Assembly (NCBI GenBank): GCA_903909925.1
Contig: CAIVXR010000006.1
Coordinates: forward strand, 1-7,277
Length of the DNA stretch: 7,277 nucleotides
Direction of reading: 5' to 3'
DNA from: an uncultured beta proteobacterium
GTDB lineage: Bacteria; Pseudomonadota; Gammaproteobacteria; Burkholderiales; Burkholderiaceae
Each line of letters begins with the position of its first letter. The stretch's first letter is position 1. The notes beneath the pieces are model-generated. The model saw only the letters and a list, made by a program, of their open reading frames with translations, ran no database searches and had not been told where the DNA came from. This document shows positions 1-6,219 of the stretch, one piece after another. The translations under genes were made by a program, and so were the position numbers.

Positions 1-1225
1 CACCTGCGGCAATACGCCGCTTGCGGCTGGCCTTCAGTAATTCAGGCTTACTGCGTTCACGCGGGGTCATGCTATCGATAATCCCGCGCATACGGGTTGT
101 TTGCTTGTCTGCATTGCTCAGGTTTGTTTTGGAAGCTGCTTGGGCAATCTGGCTTGGTAGCTTATCCATCAAGCTGGCCATACCGCCCATCTTTTGCATT
201 TGCATGAGTTGATCACGAAAATCTTCTAGATCAAATCCGCCTTTAGAAATCTTACTTGCCAACTTCTCGGCTTTAGCAACATCAACGTGTTCTTGAGCTT
301 GCTCTACTAGCGCGAGGATGTCTCCCATTCCAAGGATACGGTTGGCCATGCGCTGAGCATCAAAGGCTTCAAGCCCATCCATTTTTTCAGCTACGCCAAT
401 AAATTTGAGTGGTACCCCAGTGACTTGTCGAACAGAAAGCGCAGCGCCACCACGGGAGTCGCCATCGAGCTTGGTGAGAATGACACCAGTCAGCGGAAGT
501 GCTTCATGGAAGGCTTTGGCTGTATTGACAGCATCTTGACCTAGCATCGCATCAACTACAAATAGTGTTTCAATTGGATTTAGGCTCGCATGCAAAGTTT
601 TGATTTCTTGCATGAGTGCTTCATCAATACCTAAGCGACCTGCGGTATCAACTAATACAACATCAAAATAATGACGGCGTGCCCAATCTAGGGCGGCAGT
701 AGCAATGTCATTTGGTTTTTGATTAATGTTGCTTGGAAAAAATTCAGCTCCAACTTGCTTGGTAACTGTTTCAAGCTGTTCAATAGCGGCGGGGCGATAG
801 ACGTCACAAGAAACTGTGAGGACTTTCTTTTTCTTTTTTTCTTGGAGCCATTTAGCGAGCTTGCCAACGGAGGTTGTCTTACCTGCGCCCTGAAGGCCAG
901 CCATCAAGATGACCGCTGGTGGCTGGGTTGCTAAATTGAGTTCACCACTTTGATTGCCATCACCCATCATGACTTGGGTAAGCTCACGCTGGACAACGCC
1001 AACCAAAGCTTGTCCTGGACTCAGGCTGCCAACCACTTCCTCACCAAGGGCTTTAAATTTAATTTGCTCGAGCAAGGACTTCACTACAGGCAGTGCTACG
1101 TCAGCCTCTAATAAGGCTAGGCGGATCTCCCGTAGCATTTCAGAGGTATTGGCTTCAGTGAGGCGGGCTTGCCCTCGCATTGTTTTAACAACGCGTGATA
1201 GGCGATCGGTGAGATTCTCTAGCAT
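1..1225 (-). CDS. ffh: Signal recognition particle protein Ffh (SRP54 GTPase), C-terminus beyond window
   Basis: Binds 4.5S RNA and signal sequences of nascent membrane proteins, and delivers ribosomes to the receptor FtsY at the inner membrane. Reading the minus strand from ATG 1225-1223 gives 408 uninterrupted codons up to the window edge. The helical N domain spans about residues 1-90. The G domain follows with P-loop GLQGAGKTT (110-118), DVYRPAA (141-147), DTAGR (193-197), TKLDG (251-255) and the closing GVAEKMDGLEAF (277-288). The methionine-rich M domain begins near 330 (MQMQKMGGM at 341-349) and reaches the RNA-binding motif SRKRRIAAG (400-408), where the window ends. Bacterial Ffh is usually about 450 residues, so roughly the last 45 are missing because of the window edge, not a mutation. 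All GTPase motifs are intact. The start is supported by the canonical N-terminus MLENLTDRL. A GGAAAG sequence lies about 12 bases upstream, so the Shine-Dalgarno is weak. It is divergent from the next gene. Confidence 0.98.
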   Translation of the reverse strand, partial: MLENLTDRLSRVVKTMRGQARLTEANTSEMLREIRLALLEADVALPVVKSLLEQIKFKALGEEVVGSLSPGQALVGVVQRELTQVMMGDGNQSGELNLATQPPAVILMAGLQGAGKTTSVGKLAKWLQEKKKKKVLTVSCDVYRPAAIEQLETVTKQVGAEFFPSNINQKPNDIATAALDWARRHYFDVVLVDTAGRLGIDEALMQEIKTLHASLNPIETLFVVDAMLGQDAVNTAKAFHEALPLTGVILTKLDGDSRGGAALSVRQVTGVPLKFIGVAEKMDGLEAFDAQRMANRILGMGDILALVEQAQEHVDVAKAEKLASKISKGGFDLEDFRDQLMQMQKMGGMASLMDKLPSQIAQAASKTNLSNADKQTTRMRGIIDSMTPRERSKPELLKASRKRRIAAG

Positions 1226-1245
1226 TTATCGATTAGACTTTCCAT
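1226..1245. other. 20-bp divergent gap between ffh and ypjD starts
   Basis: Only 20 bases separate the ffh start codon (minus strand) from the ypjD start codon (plus strand). This is too short to hold two independent promoters, so the promoter of each gene must at least partly overlap the 5' coding sequence of the other. I looked for -35/-10 pairs on both strands within about 100 bases and found none convincing enough to annotate. The ypjD start itself sits in an 8-bp palindrome, CCATATGG (1242-1249). Confidence 0.75.
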
Positions 1246-2094
1246 ATGGACATTTTAGGTTACTCAAGTTTCGGCTGGCTGCCCCCGGTACTTTATTTAC
1301 TTTTGCTGCTCTTTTTGAGCCAGAGGGCTAGGGCCGGCAAGGAATCCGCCCTCTCCGCTGGGCTCATGCAGGCATGTATTTTTGTGATTTTGATACTTCA
1401 CGGAATTGAATTGCATGATTCTGTCTTCACACCCGAGGGTTTTGTCTTTGGCTTTGCTCAAGACTTATCCTTGATTGCCTGGGTTGGCTTAGCATTTTAT
1501 TGGTTCCAATCCTGGTTTTTACCAATCGCTAGCTTGCTTTGGATGTCAATCTTATTTGCATTACTTTGCTCGCTACTGCCGATTTTTTTCCCAGGAGTAT
1601 TGATATCGCCTGTAGCTGTTTCAGATCCCTGGTTCAAGGCGCACTTTATTGTGGCAACCATTTCAGTAGGCTTATTGAGTCTGGCGGCTATGCAGGCAAT
1701 GTTAATGAGTGTTTACGACCGCGCTTTACACCGTCAGCTAGCAATTGTTCCTAATGGCCGGCTTGCACATTGGTTGGAAGATTTGCCACCACTGATGATG
1801 ATGGAAGGTCTGCTCTTCAATTTACTGTATGTTGGTTTTGCACTCTTGACCATGACCATTTTCTCTGGCCTATTCTTCTCACAAGTTTTGTTTGGTAAGC
1901 CGTTTGTGTTTGACCATAAAACGATTTTTGCACTCGTCTCTTGGATTTTATTTGCGGGCTTACTTATCGCTCGTTGGTGGGTTGGTTTACGAGGTTGGGC
2001 AGCAATACGTTGGGTATTAAGTGCTTATGTTGTTTTGCTACTCGCCTATGTTGGCAGTCGGTTTGTTTTGGAAGTAGTTCTTCAGAGAGCATGA
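1246..2094 (+). CDS. ypjD: CcsA/YpjD-family polytopic inner-membrane protein (cytochrome c assembly-like)
   Basis: This 282-residue, highly hydrophobic protein has about eight predicted membrane segments (approximately residues 12-26, 37-53, 70-90, 92-116, 131-156, 187-215, 223-244 and 251-275). It belongs to the CcsA/CcmC/HemX-like superfamily, judged by the layout and the C-terminal block FDHKTIFALVSWILFAGLL (222-240) followed by WAAIRW and AYVGSRFVLEVVL. Candidate haem-coordinating histidines within or beside membrane segments are H52, H133 and H224. True CcsA proteins carry haem for cytochrome c maturation, but they also have a WWD tryptophan-rich signature that I do not see here. YpjD members therefore have no firmly established role, and a haem function is inference. 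Its divergent position beside ffh matches the E. coli ffh/ypjD arrangement, which supports the YpjD label. The ATG at 1246 has no clear Shine-Dalgarno, but the N-terminus MDILGYSS resembles family members. It is probably co-transcribed with the downstream amidase, three bases away. Confidence 0.88.
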   Translation: MDILGYSSFGWLPPVLYLLLLLFLSQRARAGKESALSAGLMQACIFVILILHGIELHDSVFTPEGFVFGFAQDLSLIAWVGLAFYWFQSWFLPIASLLWMSILFALLCSLLPIFFPGVLISPVAVSDPWFKAHFIVATISVGLLSLAAMQAMLMSVYDRALHRQLAIVPNGRLAHWLEDLPPLMMMEGLLFNLLYVGFALLTMTIFSGLFFSQVLFGKPFVFDHKTIFALVSWILFAGLLIARWWVGLRGWAAIRWVLSAYVVLLLAYVGSRFVLEVVLQRA

Positions 2095-2097
2095 TCC

Positions 2098-2916
2098 TTG
2101 CTTAAGTGGCTTTTACTATTGATCGGAGCAGGCCTATTTTATTTTTGGCTTAAAGGAAAAAAGCAGGCGAAGTTCGATCGACAGAAATCAAGTAATACCT
2201 CCTCGAATAAGGCACAGACGCTCACGGAGCCTGCAGCAATGGTGCAGTGTCAATATTGCAAAGTACATCTGCCACAACCAGAAGCCATTGTTTTTGACGG
2301 CCGATTCTACTGTTCACAAGATCATCTCAATTCAATAGATGAGCAAGGCTGGATTGGTGCTTCAGATTGGCGTCTTTCACCAAATAAAGATGCAAGACCA
2401 GATCAAGTAAATCCTGACTTACTCGTAATTCATCATATTAGTCTGCCACCCGGTGAATTTAAAACTCGCGCATCTAGTCAGCACATCATCAATTTTTTTC
2501 AAAATACATTAGACCCGAGTGTCCATCCTTATTTTTCTAAGATTGCAGATCAAAAAGTGTCTAGCCATTTTTTGATTACGCGGACAGGACAATTAATTCA
2601 ATTTGTTTCGACTCGTGATCGGGCGTGGCATGCTGGCGCATCGAATTTTATGGGTAGAGAAAGATGTAATGATTTTTCAATTGGCGTTGAGCTAGAAGGT
2701 GACGGTGACACACCATTTGAGGATGTTCAATACCAATCTTTGACAAGGCTTGTTCAGAAATTGCAACTGATTTATCCAAATTTGCAATTTGCTGGTCATA
2801 GCGATATTGCTCCAGATCGAAAAGCAGACCCCGGAAAATATTTTGATTGGGAAAAGTTCCAAAAAGAGACAGGTATTTCACAAGAAAAAATACCTTACGG
2901 AGTGGTTTCTCGGTAG
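2098..2916 (+). CDS. ampD: PP0621-like membrane/zinc-ribbon module fused to AmpD anhydro-N-acetylmuramyl-L-alanine amidase
   Basis: AmpD is a cytoplasmic zinc amidase that removes the peptide from 1,6-anhydro-MurNAc during cell-wall recycling; in several Gram-negatives its loss induces AmpC beta-lactamase. The AmpD part spans about residues 84-255. It aligns well by eye with E. coli AmpD (183 residues): IHHISLPPGEF (111-121), RAWHAG (175-180), GRERCNDFSIGVELEG (186-201), GHSDIAPDRKADPG (233-246). Zinc ligands correspond to H112, H234 and D244, and catalytic residues to E198 and K242, so it should be active. Ahead of it lie a hydrophobic segment (4-19), a Lys/Arg-rich stretch (20-30), a Ser/Asn/Thr linker and a possible metal site C51-x2-C54-x2-H57...C72-x3-H76, the layout of the PP0621 family of small proteins. 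The positive residues after the helix predict a cytoplasmic C-terminus, so AmpD would be membrane-tethered. The start is TTG at 2098, the only start ahead of the membrane segment, with weak AGAGAG at 2084-2089. An internal ATG at 2239 (GGAG 9 bases before) could give a shorter soluble form. Confidence 0.93.
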   Translation: MLKWLLLLIGAGLFYFWLKGKKQAKFDRQKSSNTSSNKAQTLTEPAAMVQCQYCKVHLPQPEAIVFDGRFYCSQDHLNSIDEQGWIGASDWRLSPNKDARPDQVNPDLLVIHHISLPPGEFKTRASSQHIINFFQNTLDPSVHPYFSKIADQKVSSHFLITRTGQLIQFVSTRDRAWHAGASNFMGRERCNDFSIGVELEGDGDTPFEDVQYQSLTRLVQKLQLIYPNLQFAGHSDIAPDRKADPGKYFDWEKFQKETGISQEKIPYGVVSR

Positions 2917-2958
2917 GCTAAGTCTTTGTATGTGAGCATACGCTCACTTTTGTAGCCT
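2915..2958 (+). terminator. Probable rho-independent terminator of the ypjD-ampD unit
   Basis: A perfect 6-bp stem, GTGAGC (2932-2937) with GCTCAC (2942-2947), closes an ATAC tetraloop. It is followed directly by TTTTGT (2948-2953), the layout of an intrinsic terminator with a short U-tract. A second 6-bp arm pair, AGGCTA (2915-2920) with TAGCCT (2953-2958), encloses it and overlaps the ampD stop codon (2914-2916). The T-tract is only four residues, so termination may be partial. It separates ampD from the nrd promoter region. Confidence 0.65.
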
Positions 2959-3010
2959 TTACCTAAAAAGGGCTTAAAAATTAGCACCAAAATGAGCCCA
3001 AAATTAGAGC

Positions 3011-3039
3011 AAAACTTAGTAAAAATACTGATAAGTTTT
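3011..3039. repeat. AT-rich inverted repeat upstream of the nrd promoter
   Basis: AAAACTTA (3011-3018) is exactly inverted as TAAGTTTT (3032-3039). Pairing continues inward with GTA/TAC if three bases (TGA, 3029-3031) are bulged, leaving an AAAA loop at 3022-3025. The right arm runs into TTTAGTC (3037-3043), which is inverted again as GACTAAA (3061-3067). AAAACTTA recurs directly at 3048-3055, and ACTTAGTA occurs at both 3014-3021 and 3079-3086. The repeats sit just ahead of and across the predicted nrd promoter, so they could be operator sites, but AT-rich sequence gives such matches easily and no known regulator is recognised. Confidence 0.45.
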
Positions 3040-3052
3040 AGTCAGAAAAAAC

Positions 3053-3081
3053 TTACCAAAGACTAAATATTTCCCTATACT
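3053..3081 (+). promoter_or_regulatory. Predicted sigma70 promoter of nrdAB
   Basis: The -35 candidate TTACCA (3053-3058) and the -10 candidate TATACT (3076-3081, five of six matches to TATAAT) are separated by the optimal 17 bases. Transcription would begin near 3088, giving a leader of about 100 nt before nrdA. The -10 lies inside the upstream NrdR-like box, as expected for a promoter repressed by NrdR. A weaker alternative closer to the gene is TTGTTT (3139-3144) with TATAAC (3164-3169), but its spacer is 19 bases. Confidence 0.55.
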
Positions 3082-3087
3082 TAGTAC
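3072..3087. promoter_or_regulatory. Upstream degenerate NrdR box
   Basis: This 16-base site matches about 10 of 16 positions of the NrdR consensus ACACWATATATWGTGT, with the core CTATAC..TAGT preserved. It starts exactly 31 bases before the stronger box at 3103. NrdR boxes normally occur as pairs about three helical turns apart, so the phasing supports a call that the sequence alone would not. It contains the predicted -10 element. Confidence 0.5.
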
Positions 3088-3102
3088 CCAATGCGTTTTC
3101 AA

Positions 3103-3118
3103 ACACTAGATGTAGTGT
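3103..3118. promoter_or_regulatory. Strong NrdR box (ribonucleotide reductase repressor site)
   Basis: ACACTAGATGTAGTGT agrees with the NrdR consensus ACACWATATATWGTGT at 14 of 16 positions and is the core of a palindrome with 8-bp arms (AAACACTA/TAGTGTTT, 3101-3120). NrdR is the nucleotide-sensing zinc-finger/ATP-cone repressor that binds paired boxes upstream of nrd operons in most bacteria. The location, 72 bases before the nrdA start and just downstream of the predicted transcription start, fits repression by blocking initiation. The nrdR gene itself is not in this window. Confidence 0.82.
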
Positions 3119-3180
3119 TTTATTACAGTAATACCCCATTGTTTTTAAACGATATTTTGTCCATATAACTATATATAAGC

Positions 3181-3185
3181 AGGAG
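3181..3185 (+). promoter_or_regulatory. Shine-Dalgarno of nrdA
   Basis: AGGAG lies four bases before ATG 3190. It fixes the upstream start and therefore implies that the low-complexity N-terminal extension of NrdA is translated, rather than starting at the next in-frame ATG (3247). Confidence 0.8.
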
Positions 3186-3189
3186 AAAC

Positions 3190-6174
3190 ATGACATACGC
3201 CAACCCTCAGTCAGCAGGCCAGCCAACTGGAGCTAATAATCCAGGAATGAGTCCTGCAGGAGTGATTAACCAAACTCCTTCTGCTGGCTTTGTAGCTGGC
3301 GGTGTTGGTGGCACCCAGGCAACCCAATTGTCCGATTACAAGATCATCCGTCGTAATGGTTCTGTTGTTGCATTTGAGCCATCCAAAATTGCCATCGCAG
3401 TAACCAAAGCATTTTTGGCAGTTAATGGTGGCCAAGGCGCGGCATCTGCACGTGTACGTGAACAAGTGGAACAGCTCACACACTCTGTAGTACGTGCTTT
3501 ATTGCGTAGCCGTCCAAACGGTGGCACTTTTCATATTGAAGATATTCAAGACCAAGTTGAATTGGCTCTGATGCGTAGTGGTGAGCACAATGTCGCTCGC
3601 GCCTATGTCCTCTATCGTGAAAAGCGTAATCAAGAGCGCGCTGCTCAGCAAGAAGCATCTCAAGACACTCAAGTCGCCAATCAGGCTAGTGAGTCTGGTA
3701 TCAAGGTTACCGATGAGGGTCAAGAGAAGTGGCTCGATATGGGTGCTCTGCGCACTGTGATTGAGGCAGCGTGTGAAGGTTTAGGCAATCAAATTGATGC
3801 AAGCCCAATCATCACTGAAACAATTAAGAACTTGTACGATGGCGTTCCTATGGCGCAAGTGTATGACTCCGCTATCTTGGCTTCGCGTACTTTGATTGAG
3901 AAAGATCCTGCATACAGCCAGGTGACAGCTCGCATCTTGATGCACGTTATTCGTAAAGAGATTTTTGGTAAAGAAGTATTGCAAGGCGATACACAGGCTG
4001 AGTACGGCACATACTTTGCCAAGTACATCAACGAAGGGATTTCTGCAGAATTGTTAGACCCACGTATGCGTGAGTATGACTTGCCACGTTTAGTGGCCTC
4101 CTTGAACGCAAGCCGAGATCTACAGTTCAACTACCTTGGTTTGCAAACTTTGTATGACCGTTATTTCTTGCACATTGAAGAGCGTCGCATTGAAATGCCT
4201 CAAGCTTTCTTTATGCGTGTTGCGATGGGCCTAGCCTTAAATGAAATGGATCGTGAACGTCGTGCGATTGAGTTCTATGAAATCCTCTCTACATTTGATT
4301 TCATGTCTAGTACGCCAACTTTGTTCAATTCAGCAACAACTCGTCCACAGCTTTCTAGCTGCTACCTCACTACTGTGGATGATGATTTGGATGGCATCTA
4401 TGAGGCCTTAAAAGAAAACGCACTGTTGTCTAAGTTTGCTGGTGGTTTGGGTAATGACTGGACTAATGTTCGTGCACTAGGTAGTCATATCAAAGGGACT
4501 AACGGTAAATCACAAGGGGTTGTGCCATTCTTAAAAGTGGTGAACGACACTGCGGTTGCTGTGAACCAAGGTGGTAAGCGTAAGGGTGCGGTTTGCGCCT
4601 ACTTGGAAACATGGCATTTAGATATTGAAGAGTTCTTAGAGTTGCGCAAGAACACTGGTGATGATCGTCGTCGTACCCACGATATGAATACCTCTAACTG
4701 GATTCCTGACTTGTTCATGAAGCGCGTCATGGAAAACGGCGATTGGACTTTGTTCTCACCATCTAACACTCCTGACTTGCACGACAAGTTCGGCAAGGCC
4801 TTTGAAGAGGCTTATGTTGCTTACGAGCAAAAAGCAGATCGTGGTGAATTGAAGCCATTCCGCAGAATCCCTGCGCAACAACTATGGCGCAAGATGCTTG
4901 GTATGTTGTTTGAAACAGGTCACCCATGGATCACTTTCAAAGATCCTTGCAACATTCGTAGCCCACAGCAGCATGTTGGTGTAGTTCACTCCTCCAACTT
5001 GTGCACAGAGATTACTCTGAACACAAACGAGACTGAGATTGCCGTCTGTAACTTGGGTTCTGTGAACTTGACAGCGCACATGACGACTGATGCTAGCGGT
5101 AAGATGATTTTGGATCACGAGAAGCTCCAGAAGACTGTGCGTACAGCGATGCGTATGCTTGATAACGTAATTGATATCAACTACTACGCAGTTGCTAAAG
5201 CCCGTAATTCCAACCTGAAGCACCGTCCAGTTGGCATGGGCATTATGGGCTTCCAGGATTGTTTGCATATGCAGCGCATTCCTTACGCTAGCGATGAGGC
5301 TGTGAAGTTTGCAGACTCTTCTATGGAAGCAGTTTGCTACTACGCTTACCAAGCTTCGTGCGAATTGGCTGAGGAGCGTGGCGTGTACAGCACCTACAAA
5401 GGTTCTTTATGGGACCGCGGCATCCTCCCACAGGACTCAGTAGCGCTGTTAGCAGAACAACGTGGTGGTTATGTTGAGGTGGATAACTCTTCTACGATGG
5501 ACTGGAGTGGTTTACGTGCTCGCATTAAGCAACACGGTATGCGTAACTCTAATTGCGTAGCAATTGCGCCAACGGCGACGATTTCAAACATCATTGGCGT
5601 TTCCGCTTGTATCGAGCCTACCTTCCAGAATCTGTTTGTGAAATCAAATCTTTCAGGTGAGTTCACAGTGGTAAATGAGTATCTGGTGCGTGATTTGAAG
5701 GATCGCGGCCTCTGGGATGAAGTCATGATTGCTGATTTGAAGTACTTTGATGGCACTTTGTCTAAGATTGATCGCATTCCACAAGATTTGCGGGATTTGT
5801 ACGCAACTGCCTTTGAAGTTGAGCCAAGCTGGTTAGTTGAGGCAGCTTCTCGTCGTCAGAAGTGGATTGATCAAGCTCAGTCATTGAACATCTATATGGG
5901 TGGTGCATCCGGTAAAAAATTGGATGACACCTACAAGTTGGCTTGGTTGCGTGGCTTGAAAACGACTTATTACCTCCGTACTATGGCTGCGACGCACGTT
6001 GAGAAATCAACTGTTTCTAGCGGTCAATTGAACTCCGTTTCGAGCGGTGGTGGGGTAAATGGTACAGATGCAGCTGCGGCAGCAGGAGCTGGTGGCGCAG
6101 TTGAAGCGGATGGCCCAGTTTGCACAATGCGTCCTGGCGATGCTGGCTTTGAAGAATGTGAAGCATGCCAATAA
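3190..6174 (+). CDS. nrdA: Class Ia ribonucleoside-diphosphate reductase, alpha (catalytic) subunit
   Basis: Reduces ribonucleoside diphosphates to deoxyribonucleotides in the cytosol, using a radical delivered from NrdB. Order of parts: a Gly/Ala/Pro/Asn/Gln-rich extension (1-48), an ATP-cone allosteric domain (about 50-145, starting YKIIRRNGSVVAFEPSKI), a charged Gln/Ala linker (146-178), the all-alpha R1 N-terminal domain (about 180-265), then the ten-stranded barrel. Active-site elements by comparison with E. coli NrdA: redox pair C391 (SSCYL) and C620 (AVCNLGS); thiyl-radical C605 within N603-L-C-T-E607; radical-transfer tyrosines Y927/Y928 (KTTYYLRT). The tail has a Gly/Ala-rich flexible linker (952-975) and ends CEACQ, with C990/C993 as the likely reducible swinging-arm pair (C-x2-C, not the C-x4-C of E. 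coli). At 994 residues it is much longer than E. coli NrdA (761), which is usual for Burkholderiales. It lies 45 bases from nrdB, in one operon behind NrdR boxes. Confidence 0.98.
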   Translation: MTYANPQSAGQPTGANNPGMSPAGVINQTPSAGFVAGGVGGTQATQLSDYKIIRRNGSVVAFEPSKIAIAVTKAFLAVNGGQGAASARVREQVEQLTHSVVRALLRSRPNGGTFHIEDIQDQVELALMRSGEHNVARAYVLYREKRNQERAAQQEASQDTQVANQASESGIKVTDEGQEKWLDMGALRTVIEAACEGLGNQIDASPIITETIKNLYDGVPMAQVYDSAILASRTLIEKDPAYSQVTARILMHVIRKEIFGKEVLQGDTQAEYGTYFAKYINEGISAELLDPRMREYDLPRLVASLNASRDLQFNYLGLQTLYDRYFLHIEERRIEMPQAFFMRVAMGLALNEMDRERRAIEFYEILSTFDFMSSTPTLFNSATTRPQLSSCYLTTVDDDLDGIYEALKENALLSKFAGGLGNDWTNVRALGSHIKGTNGKSQGVVPFLKVVNDTAVAVNQGGKRKGAVCAYLETWHLDIEEFLELRKNTGDDRRRTHDMNTSNWIPDLFMKRVMENGDWTLFSPSNTPDLHDKFGKAFEEAYVAYEQKADRGELKPFRRIPAQQLWRKMLGMLFETGHPWITFKDPCNIRSPQQHVGVVHSSNLCTEITLNTNETEIAVCNLGSVNLTAHMTTDASGKMILDHEKLQKTVRTAMRMLDNVIDINYYAVAKARNSNLKHRPVGMGIMGFQDCLHMQRIPYASDEAVKFADSSMEAVCYYAYQASCELAEERGVYSTYKGSLWDRGILPQDSVALLAEQRGGYVEVDNSSTMDWSGLRARIKQHGMRNSNCVAIAPTATISNIIGVSACIEPTFQNLFVKSNLSGEFTVVNEYLVRDLKDRGLWDEVMIADLKYFDGTLSKIDRIPQDLRDLYATAFEVEPSWLVEAASRRQKWIDQAQSLNIYMGGASGKKLDDTYKLAWLRGLKTTYYLRTMAATHVEKSTVSSGQLNSVSSGGGVNGTDAAAAAGAGGAVEADGPVCTMRPGDAGFEECEACQ

Positions 6175-6207
6175 GCAATTTGCTGATTGGTCAGAAATAG
6201 AAGAATT

Positions 6208-6213
6208 GAGGAG
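6208..6213 (+). promoter_or_regulatory. Shine-Dalgarno of nrdB
   Basis: GAGGAG sits six bases before ATG 6220, a near-ideal ribosome-binding site that picks this start over the in-frame ATG at 6325 and keeps the Pro/Gln/Ala-rich N-terminus. The rest of the 45-base nrdA-nrdB gap holds no terminator or promoter that I can see. Confidence 0.82.
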
Positions 6214-6219
6214 AAAGTT

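Noticed and set aside
954..1331. A 125-codon open frame on the plus strand antisense to ffh, and other plus-strand frames at 21-212 and 719-934
   Set aside because: They are antisense shadows of ffh, whose minus-strand translation has every SRP GTPase motif; their compositions look like no known family.
2970..2999. GGGCT...AGCCC inverted repeat followed on the minus strand by TTTTT, resembling a terminator for minus-strand transcription
   Set aside because: The arms are 5 bp with a loop of about 20 bases, and no minus-strand gene ends here; most likely chance in AT-rich sequence.
2917..3189. A possible cobalamin riboswitch or small RNA upstream of a ribonucleotide reductase
   Set aside because: I see no B12-box-like sequence or GC-rich multi-helix structure, and class Ia enzymes do not need B12; the region is AT-rich and its content is explained by promoter, NrdR boxes and simple repeats.
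4882..5352. A 156-codon minus-strand open frame inside nrdA, with several shorter ones nearby
   Set aside because: They are shadows of the highly conserved nrdA barrel coding sequence, with no recognisable domain and no ribosome-binding site.
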